A stretch of 64,000 nucleotides of DNA from Candidatus Zixiibacteriota bacterium (GCA_040753875.1 JBFMDV010000032.1:86263-150262), one strand, 5' to 3'; counted from the first letter of the stretch, positions 26,543-35,608 are shown. Program-made: numbers and translations. The notes: a model not told the origin generated them from the letters alone.

Positions 26543-27538
26543 ATGCCGAACGGTTTCAGCCCATCTGTTCTCATCACCGGCGCCAACGGGTTTATCGGAT
26601 CCCGCCTCTGCCGTGCATTTTTGCATGAGGGTTGGAAAGTTGTAGCGGGTGTCCGAAAGACGGGGGACCTGTCGCTCCTGCGTGAGCTTTCGGTCGAATA
26701 TCGGTATGGCGACATTACCACGCCCGAGACGCTTCCGGAAATGGTTCGAGAGGTTGACTACATTGTTCACAACGCCGGCCTGGTGAAGGCAAAGTCACGC
26801 GCGCAATTCTTCGAGGTAAACGAAACCGGCACACGAAATCTGCTTGAAGCCACGATCGCGCATAATCCTTCGCTGAAAAAGCTGGTCCTTATTTCCTCGA
26901 TGGCGGCAGCGGGGCCTTCGATACAGGGTCGTCCGCTCACCGAAGCGGACCCGCCCCATCCCATCACGGTGTATGGAGAGTCCAAGCTGGCCGGGGAAAA
27001 GGCGGCGCTGGATTATGCCAATCGAGTTCCACTGGTCATCTTGCGTCCCTCCGGCGTGTACGGCCCCGGCGATGAAGAGATTATGGCCATTTTCAAGACG
27101 GTGAAGCTGCGCATCCGTCCGGCGTTCGGCAACCAGAAACGCAAGATCCAGTTGACCCATGTGGATGATCTGTGCCGTGCGGTCATTGCAGCCACCAAAG
27201 CTGCGACCGCATCCGGCGCCGCCTATTTTGTCGCCGAGAATCGCGCCTACCCGATGGCGGATATGCTGACCATCATGGAACAAGCGTGCGGGCGTCGCGG
27301 TTTTCCGCTCTTAATACCGGGCTGGTTTTTTCGGGGGATTGCGGCGATTTCGGAATTCAGCTTTCGTATCGTGGGCGCTACGCCGATGCTTACCCGCGAG
27401 AAAGCGAACGAGCTGTTGGAAACGTGGGAAATCTCGACGGAGAAAGCGCGGCGGGAGCTTGGCTTTGAATCGCAAATTTCATTCGCAGTTGGAGCGAAGC
27501 AAACGTTCGACTGGTACCGCGAGCACAGGTGGCTATGA
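26543..27538 (+). CDS. NAD(P)-dependent epimerase/dehydratase (extended SDR)
   Basis: 331 residues from the ATG at 26543. The nucleotide-binding glycine motif is VLITGANGFIGSR, the catalytic pair is YGESK (Tyr-x3-Lys), and VILRPSGVYGPGD follows in the usual place. The open frame runs 267 bases further upstream, but that part is antisense to the peroxiredoxin and is not counted. Such enzymes act on nucleotide sugars, sterols or flavonoids; the sequence does not settle which. It overlaps the next gene by ATGA, so the small membrane protein is made with it. Confidence 0.88.
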   Translation: MPNGFSPSVLITGANGFIGSRLCRAFLHEGWKVVAGVRKTGDLSLLRELSVEYRYGDITTPETLPEMVREVDYIVHNAGLVKAKSRAQFFEVNETGTRNLLEATIAHNPSLKKLVLISSMAAAGPSIQGRPLTEADPPHPITVYGESKLAGEKAALDYANRVPLVILRPSGVYGPGDEEIMAIFKTVKLRIRPAFGNQKRKIQLTHVDDLCRAVIAATKAATASGAAYFVAENRAYPMADMLTIMEQACGRRGFPLLIPGWFFRGIAAISEFSFRIVGATPMLTREKANELLETWEISTEKARRELGFESQISFAVGAKQTFDWYREHRWL

Positions 27539-27957
27539 TCATCTCGTATAAATTGCTGCTGTACTGTGTCGTGTCCGGAGGCTTATACCTGCTGGTGCTG
27601 TCACTGCTTCTGGACCTTGTCGAGCGTAAGCTCCGGCTCACCGCCGGCATTCCGGTAAGCATGCTGGAAGCTGATGGTCTGATCTGGTCGCTCATGAATT
27701 TCTTCATGGAGTCGCTCTTCTACGTGGTGATACCGGCCATCGCCTACAGCTTCTTCTATGCCATCCTGCCGCTGTCCGGTATAAAGGCCGGCATGGCATC
27801 GGCGCTGTTTGCGTTCGTGCTTGGTGCCGCGCCGGCTCTGATGCGCATGTCCGTGCGGGTGAAACTACCGATGCCGTACCTGCTGTTTATCATGTTGTCG
27901 CACTTACTAAAATTGGGTGGGACGCTATCCATTATTGCATACCTGTATGCCTTGTGA
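27535..27957 (+). CDS. Four-helix membrane protein of unknown function
   Basis: 140 residues with about four hydrophobic helices (SYKLLLYCVVSGGLYLLVLS; an ESLFYVVIPAIAYSFFYAI segment; a GMASALFAFVLGAAPALM segment; a final YLLFIMLSHLLKLGG segment). No family is recognised. The ATG overlaps the stop of the epimerase-like gene as ATGA, so translation is coupled and the two may share a membrane-linked pathway. The next gene starts 51 bases later in the same direction. Confidence 0.75.
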   Translation: MIISYKLLLYCVVSGGLYLLVLSLLLDLVERKLRLTAGIPVSMLEADGLIWSLMNFFMESLFYVVIPAIAYSFFYAILPLSGIKAGMASALFAFVLGAAPALMRMSVRVKLPMPYLLFIMLSHLLKLGGTLSIIAYLYAL

Positions 27958-28008
27958 ACCCCCCGGACTACACGCCATGTTATATTTTGATATTCGGATG
28001 AGCTATCT

Positions 28009-29175
28009 ATGACTGACGATCTAAGATCCAAATTCGAGAGCGCCCGAGCGCTGTTTCCGCATACGAAAGAGGTCGTGTATTTTAACGCGGCTTCGTACGG
28101 TCCGTTCGCGTCCTCGGTGCAGGCGGCGATCGATGAAAATATCCGCATCCGCTTGAATGCCGCCACTGATGATTCCCATTATGCATTCAGTGTGGCTGAT
28201 GAACTTCGCTCAGACTATGCCGGTCTGATCGGCGCCACCAAGAAACAGGTAGGCCTGGGCCTGAACACGACCTTCGGCTTGAACATAGCGGCGTTTGGTC
28301 TGCAGCTGAAGAAGGGGGATGAGATTCTGATGTCGGATATCGAGTTCCCCGCCGCCGTGTATACGTTCAAAGCAGCCGCGCAGACGCGCGGGCTCAAGGT
28401 TCGGCTGGTCAAGTCGCACGAACGGCGGTTCGATATCGATGAGTTGGTGAAAAGTATTCGTCCGAAGACTCGTGTGCTGGCGCTTTCTTACGTGCAGTTC
28501 TTCAACGGATTCAAGAACGATCTCAGAACTATCTCCGATATCTGTAAGAAACACCACATGTACTTTGTGGTCGATGGCATCCAGGGGATGGGAACGGAGC
28601 CGCTAAATGTCCGCAAGCTTGGTATCGATGTCTTCGCGTCGGGTTGCCAGAAATGGATGCTGGCGCCGCAAGGGTGCGGATTCTTTTATCTTTCTGACGA
28701 GGTCCGGGACAGTATCAAGGCGCCGTTTATGTCGTGGTTAGGAGCTGACTGGGGGATGAAATTCTCCGACCTGTTCTATTTTGACAAGCCTTACTTCGAT
28801 TCGGCCCGCCGATTTGAGATGGGGTATTATGTAGTGCTGAATCTGGTCGGTATGAAAGCGTCGGTGAAAATCTTTCAAGACCTGGGGATTCCGAATATCC
28901 AGAAGCACACGCACGCGCTGATTGACCGGCTGGTGACCTATTTGAGAACAAATTCCCATTATCGCATCACGTCGGATTTGACCTCGAAACACCGCTCGTC
29001 GATCTTCACCTTCACCTGCGAAAACGTGCAGGCGCTTCACCGCCGAATACTTGACCACAAGATTATTCTCGTAAATCGAGAGGGATCGATACGAGTGTCG
29101 TCACACCTGTACAACAACGAGGCGGACATCGGCCGGCTGATCGAGGTGCTGGACCGGTTCTCAAAAACCGGGTAG
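28009..29175 (+). CDS. Aminotransferase class V-fold PLP enzyme
   Basis: 388 residues of fold-type I. The opening YFNAASYGPF is like the NNAA(S/G)- start of cysteine-desulfurase-like enzymes, FVVDGIQGMGTEPLN holds the Asp that binds the PLP nitrogen, and ASGCQKWMLAPQGCGFFYL carries the Schiff-base Lys. No mobile Cys loop like that of IscS is seen, so cysteine desulfurase activity is unlikely. Isopenicillin-N epimerase-like or selenocysteine-lyase-like members are possible. It may form an operon with the two genes before it. It is convergent with the SGNH gene, 16 bases apart. Confidence 0.88.
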   Translation: MTDDLRSKFESARALFPHTKEVVYFNAASYGPFASSVQAAIDENIRIRLNAATDDSHYAFSVADELRSDYAGLIGATKKQVGLGLNTTFGLNIAAFGLQLKKGDEILMSDIEFPAAVYTFKAAAQTRGLKVRLVKSHERRFDIDELVKSIRPKTRVLALSYVQFFNGFKNDLRTISDICKKHHMYFVVDGIQGMGTEPLNVRKLGIDVFASGCQKWMLAPQGCGFFYLSDEVRDSIKAPFMSWLGADWGMKFSDLFYFDKPYFDSARRFEMGYYVVLNLVGMKASVKIFQDLGIPNIQKHTHALIDRLVTYLRTNSHYRITSDLTSKHRSSIFTFTCENVQALHRRILDHKIILVNREGSIRVSSHLYNNEADIGRLIEVLDRFSKTG

Positions 29176-29191
29176 TGTCACATCAATCGCT

Positions 29192-30244
29192 TCACCGCGG
29201 GACGACAACTTCAGCGATTGTTTGTGCGGCTACCCCATGCCCTTTGGCGTTGAAATGCGTGCAGTCGGCATACGGGTCATCCCATAGATCGCTCTGTTTA
29301 TCGAATGCCTCCTGCAGGTCCACCAACTCGGTTTTCTCATACTGTGACACCAGCCTGATCTGATTCTGATATGCCGCGTGCATGGTATGCAGAGGGGAAA
29401 CGGATTCCTTGAAGTAGATGTGCAGCGAGGCGATGGGTGGAATCACCAGCACAGGACGGCAATTATTCCGGCGGGCGAGACGAATAATCTCCGTCAGGTT
29501 TTTCTTGAACCGGTCCGGTGGGACCCGGCGAACCGCCAGCGGGTCATCGAGCGCCACTATCTTCTGCTTCTCCGTGGCGGACAACACCACCTTGCGCATG
29601 AACTGGTATAATTTCAGACGTGAAAACAGGTTCTGTGCCGCCAGGATCAATCGTCCGGGCGGCTGTTGTCTATCGTCGCTGATTCCTTGGCCGGCGGGAG
29701 CTTCGTCATTCCAGGCAAAAGTGATGAGTACGATGTCAGGTTGAAGCACGAGCAGTTCGTTTTCGAAATAGCGCCAACCCTGTAACGACGAATATCCCGG
29801 CACACCGGCATTGACCACCTCGATTGACTGTGTCAGAATCCCCCGCTTTAGCATCTCCTGCAGCCGGGTTGTCCAGATCTGTTCCTGACGAACGCCCCAG
29901 CCGAAGGTGCATGAGTTGCCGAGCGTCAATATGCGTACTCCGTTCTTCGTTCGTGCAATCTCAGGCCCGCGCATCCCAAGTGAGTTGATCCGGTAATCGA
30001 GATCGCTGAATCGCCGTGAGCTTATGGTCTGATTCTCCCGGAAGCGCCAAAAGAGCATGGGGTCTTTCTTGTAGACATCGGGGAAGTCGATATCACGATT
30101 GACCGGGAAGAACTGATTCTTGTAGTAGAGGTCCGGATCAATAAACCGAAGTGCGAGTTCGGCAAGCGCCAAAAACAGGCAGACTGACAAGACAGAGGCG
30201 GTGAGCTTGAACGCCAGTGAAGGGGTCGGATAGTTACTGGTCAT
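29192..30244 (-). CDS. SGNH/GDSL-family hydrolase with N-terminal membrane anchor
   Basis: 350 residues from the ATG at 30244 (a TTG 21 bases upstream is the other choice). One N-terminal helix (ASVLSVCLFLALAELALRF) anchors it facing the periplasm. The SGNH blocks are visible: ILTLGNSCTFGWGV with the Ser nucleophile, VNAGVPGYSS with Gly, TFAWNDEAP with Asn, and DCTHFNAKGH with the Asp-His pair. Such proteins remove or transfer acyl groups on glycans or lipids. It is the last gene of the carbamoyltransferase cluster, beginning 28 bases after the DUF5989 gene. The substrate is probably the same product the carbamoyltransferase modifies. Confidence 0.85.
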   Translation of the reverse strand: MTSNYPTPSLAFKLTASVLSVCLFLALAELALRFIDPDLYYKNQFFPVNRDIDFPDVYKKDPMLFWRFRENQTISSRRFSDLDYRINSLGMRGPEIARTKNGVRILTLGNSCTFGWGVRQEQIWTTRLQEMLKRGILTQSIEVVNAGVPGYSSLQGWRYFENELLVLQPDIVLITFAWNDEAPAGQGISDDRQQPPGRLILAAQNLFSRLKLYQFMRKVVLSATEKQKIVALDDPLAVRRVPPDRFKKNLTEIIRLARRNNCRPVLVIPPIASLHIYFKESVSPLHTMHAAYQNQIRLVSQYEKTELVDLQEAFDKQSDLWDDPYADCTHFNAKGHGVAAQTIAEVVVPR

Positions 30245-30271
30245 GCGCCCGGTGTGCCGTGTCAACCGATG

Positions 30272-30433
30272 CTAAAACAACGAATAGATAAGAGGCGCCA
30301 GCGCCGATGATTCCGTAAACACGATCAGGACCGACAGGAACAGCAACAGCGCCAGAATCGGCCCCAGCCACCATCGCTTGGAGTGACGCAGAAAATAAAG
30401 CGTTTCCGAAAACAGATGCCAACGTCGGTGCAT
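30272..30433 (-). CDS. DUF5989 family small membrane protein
   Basis: A 53-residue gene. Translation starts MHRRWHLFSETLYFLR, has a basic SKRWW patch, then one helix (LGPILALLLFLSVLIVF) and ends ESSALAPLIYSLF, the pattern of DUF5989. GGAGG lies 7 bases before the ATG. It sits between the carbamoyltransferase and the SGNH gene, exactly where DUF5989 genes occur in such clusters in other bacteria. No activity is known; it may be a small partner of the SGNH or SxtJ-like protein in the membrane. Confidence 0.85.
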   Translation of the reverse strand: MHRRWHLFSETLYFLRHSKRWWLGPILALLLFLSVLIVFTESSALAPLIYSLF

Positions 30434-30477
30434 GAGGTTCACCTCCGCAGATCTATGATAATTGAGTTCTGTTCGAC

Positions 30478-32214
30478 TCAGTCGCTCGCGACTTGATAGA
30501 AAAACTTGGCCCGGATGTCGTTCGAGATGTCTGACTTGTTGATAATATACTCACCGAGGAGCAAAATGTCAACCCCTCCCGAGCAGAAGGTGGCAAATGC
30601 CTCCTCGGGGCTGTTGACGATTGGGTGCCCGCGCAGGTTGAACGAAGTATTCAACAGGACCGGCACGCCGGTCAGACGGTCGAAAGCGACCAGCAGGTCG
30701 TACAGGACCTGGTTGTCCTTACGGCTGACGGTCTGGATTCGGGAACTGTTGTCGACATGGGTGACAGCCGGAATCACGGCTCTCTTTCCTTCGCGCACGG
30801 TGAAATTGAAAATCATATACGGGGCGTCTGTATCGCACTCGAAATACTCGTCCACCCGCTCCCGAAGAACCGCTGGCGCGAACGGCCGGAACGGCTCCCG
30901 GTATTTGACCGCCGCGTTGATCTTTTCTTTCATCGTGTTGTCCCGCGGATCAGCCAGGATCGAACGAAAGCCGAGCGCTCGTGGCCCGAATTCAGCCGCC
31001 CCCTGATAAAATCCCACGATTCGGCCGTTAACCAGTTGGTCCGCCACGTAGGCAAGTCTATCATCGAGAGGTTCGTGGCGATAAGGGACGCCGTTCTTAT
31101 CGAGAAACGCCTTGATCTCAACCGACGAGGATTCCGGCCCGATGCCAAAGAACGGCTGGGATTGCTTCTCTGCCCCGGTAAGTTTGTAGTAAGCGTACAA
31201 TGCTGCTCCCACAGCGCCACCGGCGTCCCCTGAGGCCGGCTGGACGTAGATGTCCGAAAACGTTCCCTCGTTCAAAAGCAAACCATTAGCCTTGCAGTTG
31301 AGCGCCACCCCGCCGGACATGCAGAGCTTGTCGAGTCCAGTCTCTTTACGGACATGACGCGCCATGGTGAGGACAACCCTCTCGGTAACCGCCTGTACCG
31401 AGGCCGCCACGTCTTCGTGAAACGACTCGATGGGTGATTCAGGGGACCTTCGCTTTCGTCCGAACAGTCTCTCAAAGCGGCCGTTTATCATTCTCAGGCC
31501 ATGATGATAGTCGAAATAACGCATATTCAGATGGATCGAGCCGTCATGGTGGATTGTCACAATCTTCTCTTCAATGAGTTCGGCAAAGCGCGGCGTGCCA
31601 TACGGTGCCAGTCCCATTACTTTATATTCCGCCGAGTTCACCTGAAAACCGAGATACTGAGTGAACGCGGAGTACAGAAGCCCCACCGAGTGGGGGTAAT
31701 GCATTTCGGCCAGCAAGCGCACGCGGTTGTTCTCGCCTATCCCATAGGAAGCGGTGGCCCACTCGCCGACCCCATCGATTGTCAGAATCGCGGCCTTGCC
31801 GAATGGAGAGCCGAAAAACGCGCCGGCTGCATGGGAAACGTGATGCGGCAGAAAGAGGACTTCGCCATTATAGCCGAGTTCTTTCCCGATCACCTGCTCC
31901 ACCCAGAGTTTGCGGCGAAGCCAGATCGGCATAGAAGCGAGGAACGCACGATATGACCGAAACGGTGTAGCCAGGTAGCCGGTCAGTATCCTATCGAACT
32001 TGGTAAACGGCTTGTCGTAGAAAACGATCGTGTCGAGCTGGTTGATTTCGATATTCGCTTTCTGAAGACAGAATTGAACCGCCTGTTTTGGGAGTTCAGG
32101 GTCATGCTTGATGCGGGTGAACCGTTCCTCGCTGACTGCGGCGACCAGGGTGCCATCGACTATCAGCGCGGCGGCGGCATCGTGATAGAAGCATGAGATT
32201 CCCAGTATTCGCAT
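30478..32214 (-). CDS. Carbamoyltransferase, NodU/CmcH/TobZ family
   Basis: 578 residues. The N-terminal Kae1-like domain starts MRILGISCFYHDAAAALI and holds PHHVSHAAGAFF and ILTIDGVGEWATAS; VMGLAPYGTPRFAEL, CMSGGVALNCKANGL and QPASGDAGGAVGAALYA follow. The C-terminal domain has FGPRALGFRSILADPR, KYREPFRPFAPAVL and VLLNTSFNLRGHPIV. The enzyme makes carbamoyl-adenylate from carbamoyl phosphate and ATP and transfers the carbamoyl group to a hydroxyl, often on a sugar. One base separates its ATG from the stop of the small gene before it. The SxtJ-like/DUF5989/SGNH company suggests a cell-envelope glycan or lipid as acceptor. Confidence 0.95.
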   Translation of the reverse strand: MRILGISCFYHDAAAALIVDGTLVAAVSEERFTRIKHDPELPKQAVQFCLQKANIEINQLDTIVFYDKPFTKFDRILTGYLATPFRSYRAFLASMPIWLRRKLWVEQVIGKELGYNGEVLFLPHHVSHAAGAFFGSPFGKAAILTIDGVGEWATASYGIGENNRVRLLAEMHYPHSVGLLYSAFTQYLGFQVNSAEYKVMGLAPYGTPRFAELIEEKIVTIHHDGSIHLNMRYFDYHHGLRMINGRFERLFGRKRRSPESPIESFHEDVAASVQAVTERVVLTMARHVRKETGLDKLCMSGGVALNCKANGLLLNEGTFSDIYVQPASGDAGGAVGAALYAYYKLTGAEKQSQPFFGIGPESSSVEIKAFLDKNGVPYRHEPLDDRLAYVADQLVNGRIVGFYQGAAEFGPRALGFRSILADPRDNTMKEKINAAVKYREPFRPFAPAVLRERVDEYFECDTDAPYMIFNFTVREGKRAVIPAVTHVDNSSRIQTVSRKDNQVLYDLLVAFDRLTGVPVLLNTSFNLRGHPIVNSPEEAFATFCSGGVDILLLGEYIINKSDISNDIRAKFFYQVASD

Positions 32215-32215
32215 A

Positions 32216-32461
32216 TCAACTCAATCGCCGCATGGAGTCCAGGTCCGGCTCGCTGTCGGTCATTGGTTTCCAATTGGTCGGTTTACGCAGGTATGATTGC
32301 CTCGTCTCAAGCGGGTCCCAGCCGAACAGGCGCATGAGAATCCCCCAGGGTGATATCACCAGGAAATACACCAATGTCAAAATGACGCCGGTCTGGAACC
32401 GGCCGATGCGATGAGCCAGCCGTTTCCAGCGATCCCAGAGCTTTCGCAGAAGATTCTTCAT
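32216..32461 (-). CDS. Short SxtJ-like membrane protein
   Basis: 81 residues with one or two helices around TGVILTLVYFLVISPWGILM and the ending RLFGWDPLETRQSYLRKPTNW. It resembles the C-terminal half of SxtJ-family proteins that accompany carbamoyltransferases; SxtJ itself is usually longer and also has N-terminal helices that are absent here. It is the first gene of the cluster: its TGA lies one base before the ATG of the carbamoyltransferase. Function unknown. Confidence 0.75.
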   Translation of the reverse strand: MKNLLRKLWDRWKRLAHRIGRFQTGVILTLVYFLVISPWGILMRLFGWDPLETRQSYLRKPTNWKPMTDSEPDLDSMRRLS

Positions 32462-32562
32462 TTTGATCGACTATGTTGGAAGCGCCCGGGCGACACGATG
32501 TGTCGCCTCATATAATATAGCACAATGGGCCAATCTTGCACATATTATCGGCCGAGAGTACC

Positions 32563-33600
32563 ATGACCACCAGCCAGCCTAATATCCTCGTGACCGGCGC
32601 TTCCGGGTCGCTGGGCAAGCAGTTGCTGTATACGATGACCCGAAAGGGAATCCGCCCAATCGCGCAAGTCCGGACCGATTCAAATACCGCTTACATTGAT
32701 TCTCTCGGACTGGAAAAACGGACCGCCGACTTACGCAACAATGCCGACCTGCTCCGGTTGGTGGCGGAGATAGACTGTATTATCCACACCGCCGCGTGGG
32801 TCAATTTCCGCCAGGACCGTCTCACCCAGTTCACCGGGCTCAACACGTTCGGAGCGGTCAACCTGTACCTGGCGGCCCGAAGCGCCGGGGTGAAGCGGTT
32901 CGTTCAGGTTTCGACGGTCGCCGCTGTCGGCGGGCTGGAGCGCAGCGCCAAAAGCGCCGACACGGCTGTGCCGACTCTGATCAACGAAGATCACCAGTTC
33001 AATCTGGGGCATTTGCGGATTCCTTACATCATGACCAAACGCGCGGCGGAGGAGGAATTGCTGAAGCAGTGGCGAGCGGGGGGACCGGAGCTGGTGATTG
33101 TCAATCCGGCGATAATGGTGGCGCCGTCGCGAACCGGCGATGACAGAGGCAAAGCAGTGAAGACGTTCGGTCGCTTCTTATTGCCGGACCTCCCGAACCT
33201 GGTAAACCTGGTAGATATGCGGGATGTGGCCCCGGCCATTGTCGCTGCCGTCTCACAGGGGCGCTCCGGCGAGCGGTATATCCTTGGGGGCGAGAATATC
33301 ACCGCGCGCGATCTGATCGTATCGGTCTCGGCGCTTCTGGGCAAGTCCCCGCATCTGGTCAAAATCCCGCGCTGGTTTCTGAACATGTCGGCGCACTCCG
33401 CTGCCGGTTATGCCCGGTACATTGGCCGGTCGAAAATATCATTCTACCCTGATCTGGTGAAACTGGCGGACTATGATTGGGCGTATTCGTCGGCGAAAGC
33501 GCGCGAGGAGCTTGGATTCCGCCCCCGCCCGCTCCAAACGACCCTGCAGGATTTGCTGATGAATAACTTTGTGGGGACATGGCAGAAACCGGAGAAATAA
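32563..33600 (+). CDS. NAD(P)-dependent epimerase/reductase (extended SDR)
   Basis: 345 residues from the ATG at 32563. The Rossmann motif is ILVTGASGSLGKQ, the active pair YIMTK (Tyr-x3-Lys), and VIVNPAIMVAPSR follows. It resembles 3-beta-HSD/dihydroflavonol-reductase-like SDRs more than sugar 4,6-dehydratases. TATAAT lies at 32511-32516, but I find no -35 at proper distance. The last residues read GTWQKPEK, and this 3' end is repeated in the two 114-base intergenic repeats downstream (see the finding). Substrate unknown. Confidence 0.88.
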   Translation: MTTSQPNILVTGASGSLGKQLLYTMTRKGIRPIAQVRTDSNTAYIDSLGLEKRTADLRNNADLLRLVAEIDCIIHTAAWVNFRQDRLTQFTGLNTFGAVNLYLAARSAGVKRFVQVSTVAAVGGLERSAKSADTAVPTLINEDHQFNLGHLRIPYIMTKRAAEEELLKQWRAGGPELVIVNPAIMVAPSRTGDDRGKAVKTFGRFLLPDLPNLVNLVDMRDVAPAIVAAVSQGRSGERYILGGENITARDLIVSVSALLGKSPHLVKIPRWFLNMSAHSAAGYARYIGRSKISFYPDLVKLADYDWAYSSAKAREELGFRPRPLQTTLQDLLMNNFVGTWQKPEK

Positions 33601-33629
33601 TTACAGCGTGCAGACGGCAACCCGTGGAG

Positions 33630-33673
33630 GTCAAGACCCCGTCTGAGGATTAAACGCCGGTAGGGGTCTTGAC
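33630..33673. repeat. Inverted repeat, 11-bp perfect arms
   Basis: GTCAAGACCCC (33630-33640) and GGGGTCTTGAC (33663-33673) with a 22-base loop, 30 bases after the epimerase-like gene. No T run, so it is more likely an intergenic repeat element than a terminator. Confidence 0.6.
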
Positions 33674-33732
33674 ATCTGGCGGCACAAAGGGGTGACCTTT
33701 ATTAAACGCAGAATCGTCCGTATATTCATAGC

Positions 33733-34662
33733 ATGAGGAAACGTGGCGATTCATGCCAACGCCGTTTGTCGAAGGACCGGGGCAAGGCGCCATCGCGTAG
33801 CGTATGGCCATTTATGCTCGTCGGTCTCTACGTGTTGGCACTCGCACTTCGCCTCGTGTACTTGGTGGAAATACAGGATCTTCCTACATTCGATACCTCA
33901 CTCCTCGATGAGCAGTACCACCTGCAACTTGCGAGACAAATCTTATCGGGCAGCCTACCTGCAGAACCCTATTTTCGCGCTCCACTCTACCCATATTTTC
34001 TGGCAGGTATTGTAGCAGTTACGGGGGACGAGGTTTGGTGGCCACGCGTTCTCCAAATAGTGGTGGGAGCATTCTTGCCAGTACTCCTGGCCTACTTGGG
34101 GCGAAAGCTCTTCGACTGGCGGATTGGAATTGCAGCCGGGGTCGTGGCCGCAATGTATCCCAGCTTTCTCTTTTACGAGGGGTCTCTGCTCATAGAGTCG
34201 ATTATGCCTGTAGCTATCATCCTGCTGTTAGTACAGTTACAGCGCTGCCGCGAAGTAGGGTCGTTTGCGTCTTTCTTGATTGGGGGCATTCTGCTGGGTG
34301 TGAATTGTCTGCTCAGACCAAACATGCTCCTGTTTGTCCCAGCGCTGCTCCTGTGGTGCTGGCTTGTGTTCAATCCCACCCTCGGTTTCGCAAAAGCTTT
34401 GAAGAGATACCTGGTTCTCGTTTTCGGCTGTGCCATTACAATTGCGCCGGTTACCCTGCGGAATTACGTCGTATCCGGCGATCCGGTGCTGATTGCCTGG
34501 CAAGGTGGAATCAACTTTTACATCGGTAACAACCATAATTCGAACGGATGGTCTGCCGGAGTCCGAGAATTCGGTTCTTCTTGGGAATCCCTTTACTCAA
34601 GTCCAGTAGCTCTTGCCGAAAAGGCTCTGGGGGGGGCAGTTGCAGAAATCCGATGTATCTGA
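33733..34662 (+). CDS. GT-C membrane glycosyltransferase, N-terminal part of a frameshifted gene
   Basis: 309 residues as read. After a basic start comes a run of membrane helices with the ArnT/PMT-like luminal start (FDTSLLDEQYHLQLARQI, with an acidic pair after helix 1) and YFRAPLYPYFLAGI. These enzymes move a sugar from a lipid carrier to protein, lipid or glycan on the outer side of the membrane. The frame is lost at an eight-G tract (34629-34636); with seven Gs it would continue into the next feature as one protein of about 625 residues. A TATATT ends six bases before the ATG, and no ribosome binding site is seen. Base use is less GC-rich than in the neighbours. Confidence 0.78.
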   Translation: MRKRGDSCQRRLSKDRGKAPSRSVWPFMLVGLYVLALALRLVYLVEIQDLPTFDTSLLDEQYHLQLARQILSGSLPAEPYFRAPLYPYFLAGIVAVTGDEVWWPRVLQIVVGAFLPVLLAYLGRKLFDWRIGIAAGVVAAMYPSFLFYEGSLLIESIMPVAIILLLVQLQRCREVGSFASFLIGGILLGVNCLLRPNMLLFVPALLLWCWLVFNPTLGFAKALKRYLVLVFGCAITIAPVTLRNYVVSGDPVLIAWQGGINFYIGNNHNSNGWSAGVREFGSSWESLYSSPVALAEKALGGAVAEIRCI

Positions 34663-35608
34663 TTACTGGTACGAACGAGGGTGGTCGGAAATTCGGTCGG
34701 ACATTGTCCGTTCGTGCGGCCATTTACTTCACAAAGTCCGACTTTCCATCAACGGCTATGAGATTCCCAACGATTTCAGCATCTATGCGGTTCGTGACTA
34801 CTCTGTTATCCTTCGAGCGACAGTGTTTGCGGTCGGCGTTTTTTTCCCCTTTGGGTTACTCCTGCCTTTGGCTGCGGTAGGGATACTCCTCTCAATCCGC
34901 GACTGGAAACGCTTTATGAGCCACTATCTACTCCTCTTAGCGTATGGTGCGACTCTGGTTATCTTCTTTGTCAACGCCCGGTTCCGAGAGCCCTTGATCC
35001 CGGTTCTAATTCTATTTGCGGTCTATGGTGGCAACAGAATTTGGCAATGTATTAGGGCACAGAACTGGAGGCTGCTATTCGGTGCGCTTGTTCTCCTGGT
35101 ATTAACTGGCGTCGAGTCTAACAGTTACCGGCTCGAAATCTCGCAAGATCGCCTACGAGCATACGACTTCGCACAGCTTGCCAAGGCAGACGGAATCAAA
35201 GGAGATATTCATAATGCTATTTTGAACTATCGTAGAGCTTTGGAGTTGTTCCCGAATTACGCCGACGCGGCAAACTCGCTGGGGTACCTTTTGGTGCAAC
35301 AGAAAAAACTACCCGAGGCATCCGATCTCTTTCGGAACGCTATTGCGATGGACTTTGCCAATATTCTCGGCCACCTGAATTACGCCGCGACATTAGCGGA
35401 TCTCGGACAGATTGACTCAGCGATAATTGAAATGAGGAACGCTATTCGAATGCTCCCACCCAATGACACTTTGCACGCACAACTCGGCTTTTTCCTCGCG
35501 AGAAAAGGGGAGGAACTCGAAGCTATCACGGAACTCGAGGAGGCTTTGAGGATCAATCCCCAAAACAGTGCTGCCAAGCGGCTATTGGAGAGAGTTCGAA
35601 GTCAATAG
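34613..35608 (+). CDS. GT-C glycosyltransferase C-terminal part with TPR repeats, after frameshift
   Basis: This frame carries the second half of the gene begun at 33733: a GT-C continuation (SDVSDYWYERGWSEIRSD, then more membrane helices and VNARFREPLIPVLILFAVY), followed by about four TPR units (IHNAILNYRRALELFPNYAD; ILGHLNYAATLADLGQIDSA; LHAQLGFFLARKGEELEAI). The TTG at 34613 is only the first possible start in this frame and has no ribosome binding site, so the segment is probably not made alone. Removing one G from the G8 tract joins both parts cleanly. Whether this is a real mutation, phase variation or a sequencing error cannot be told here. Confidence 0.78.
   Translation: MPKRLWGGQLQKSDVSDYWYERGWSEIRSDIVRSCGHLLHKVRLSINGYEIPNDFSIYAVRDYSVILRATVFAVGVFFPFGLLLPLAAVGILLSIRDWKRFMSHYLLLLAYGATLVIFFVNARFREPLIPVLILFAVYGGNRIWQCIRAQNWRLLFGALVLLVLTGVESNSYRLEISQDRLRAYDFAQLAKADGIKGDIHNAILNYRRALELFPNYADAANSLGYLLVQQKKLPEASDLFRNAIAMDFANILGHLNYAATLADLGQIDSAIIEMRNAIRMLPPNDTLHAQLGFFLARKGEELEAITELEEALRINPQNSAAKRLLERVRSQ
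34629..34636 (+). repeat. G8 tract at the frame break of the glycosyltransferase gene
   Basis: Eight consecutive G bases. One G fewer restores a single open frame across 33733-35608. Homopolymer tracts of this length are prone to replication slippage and also to read errors. Confidence 0.8.
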
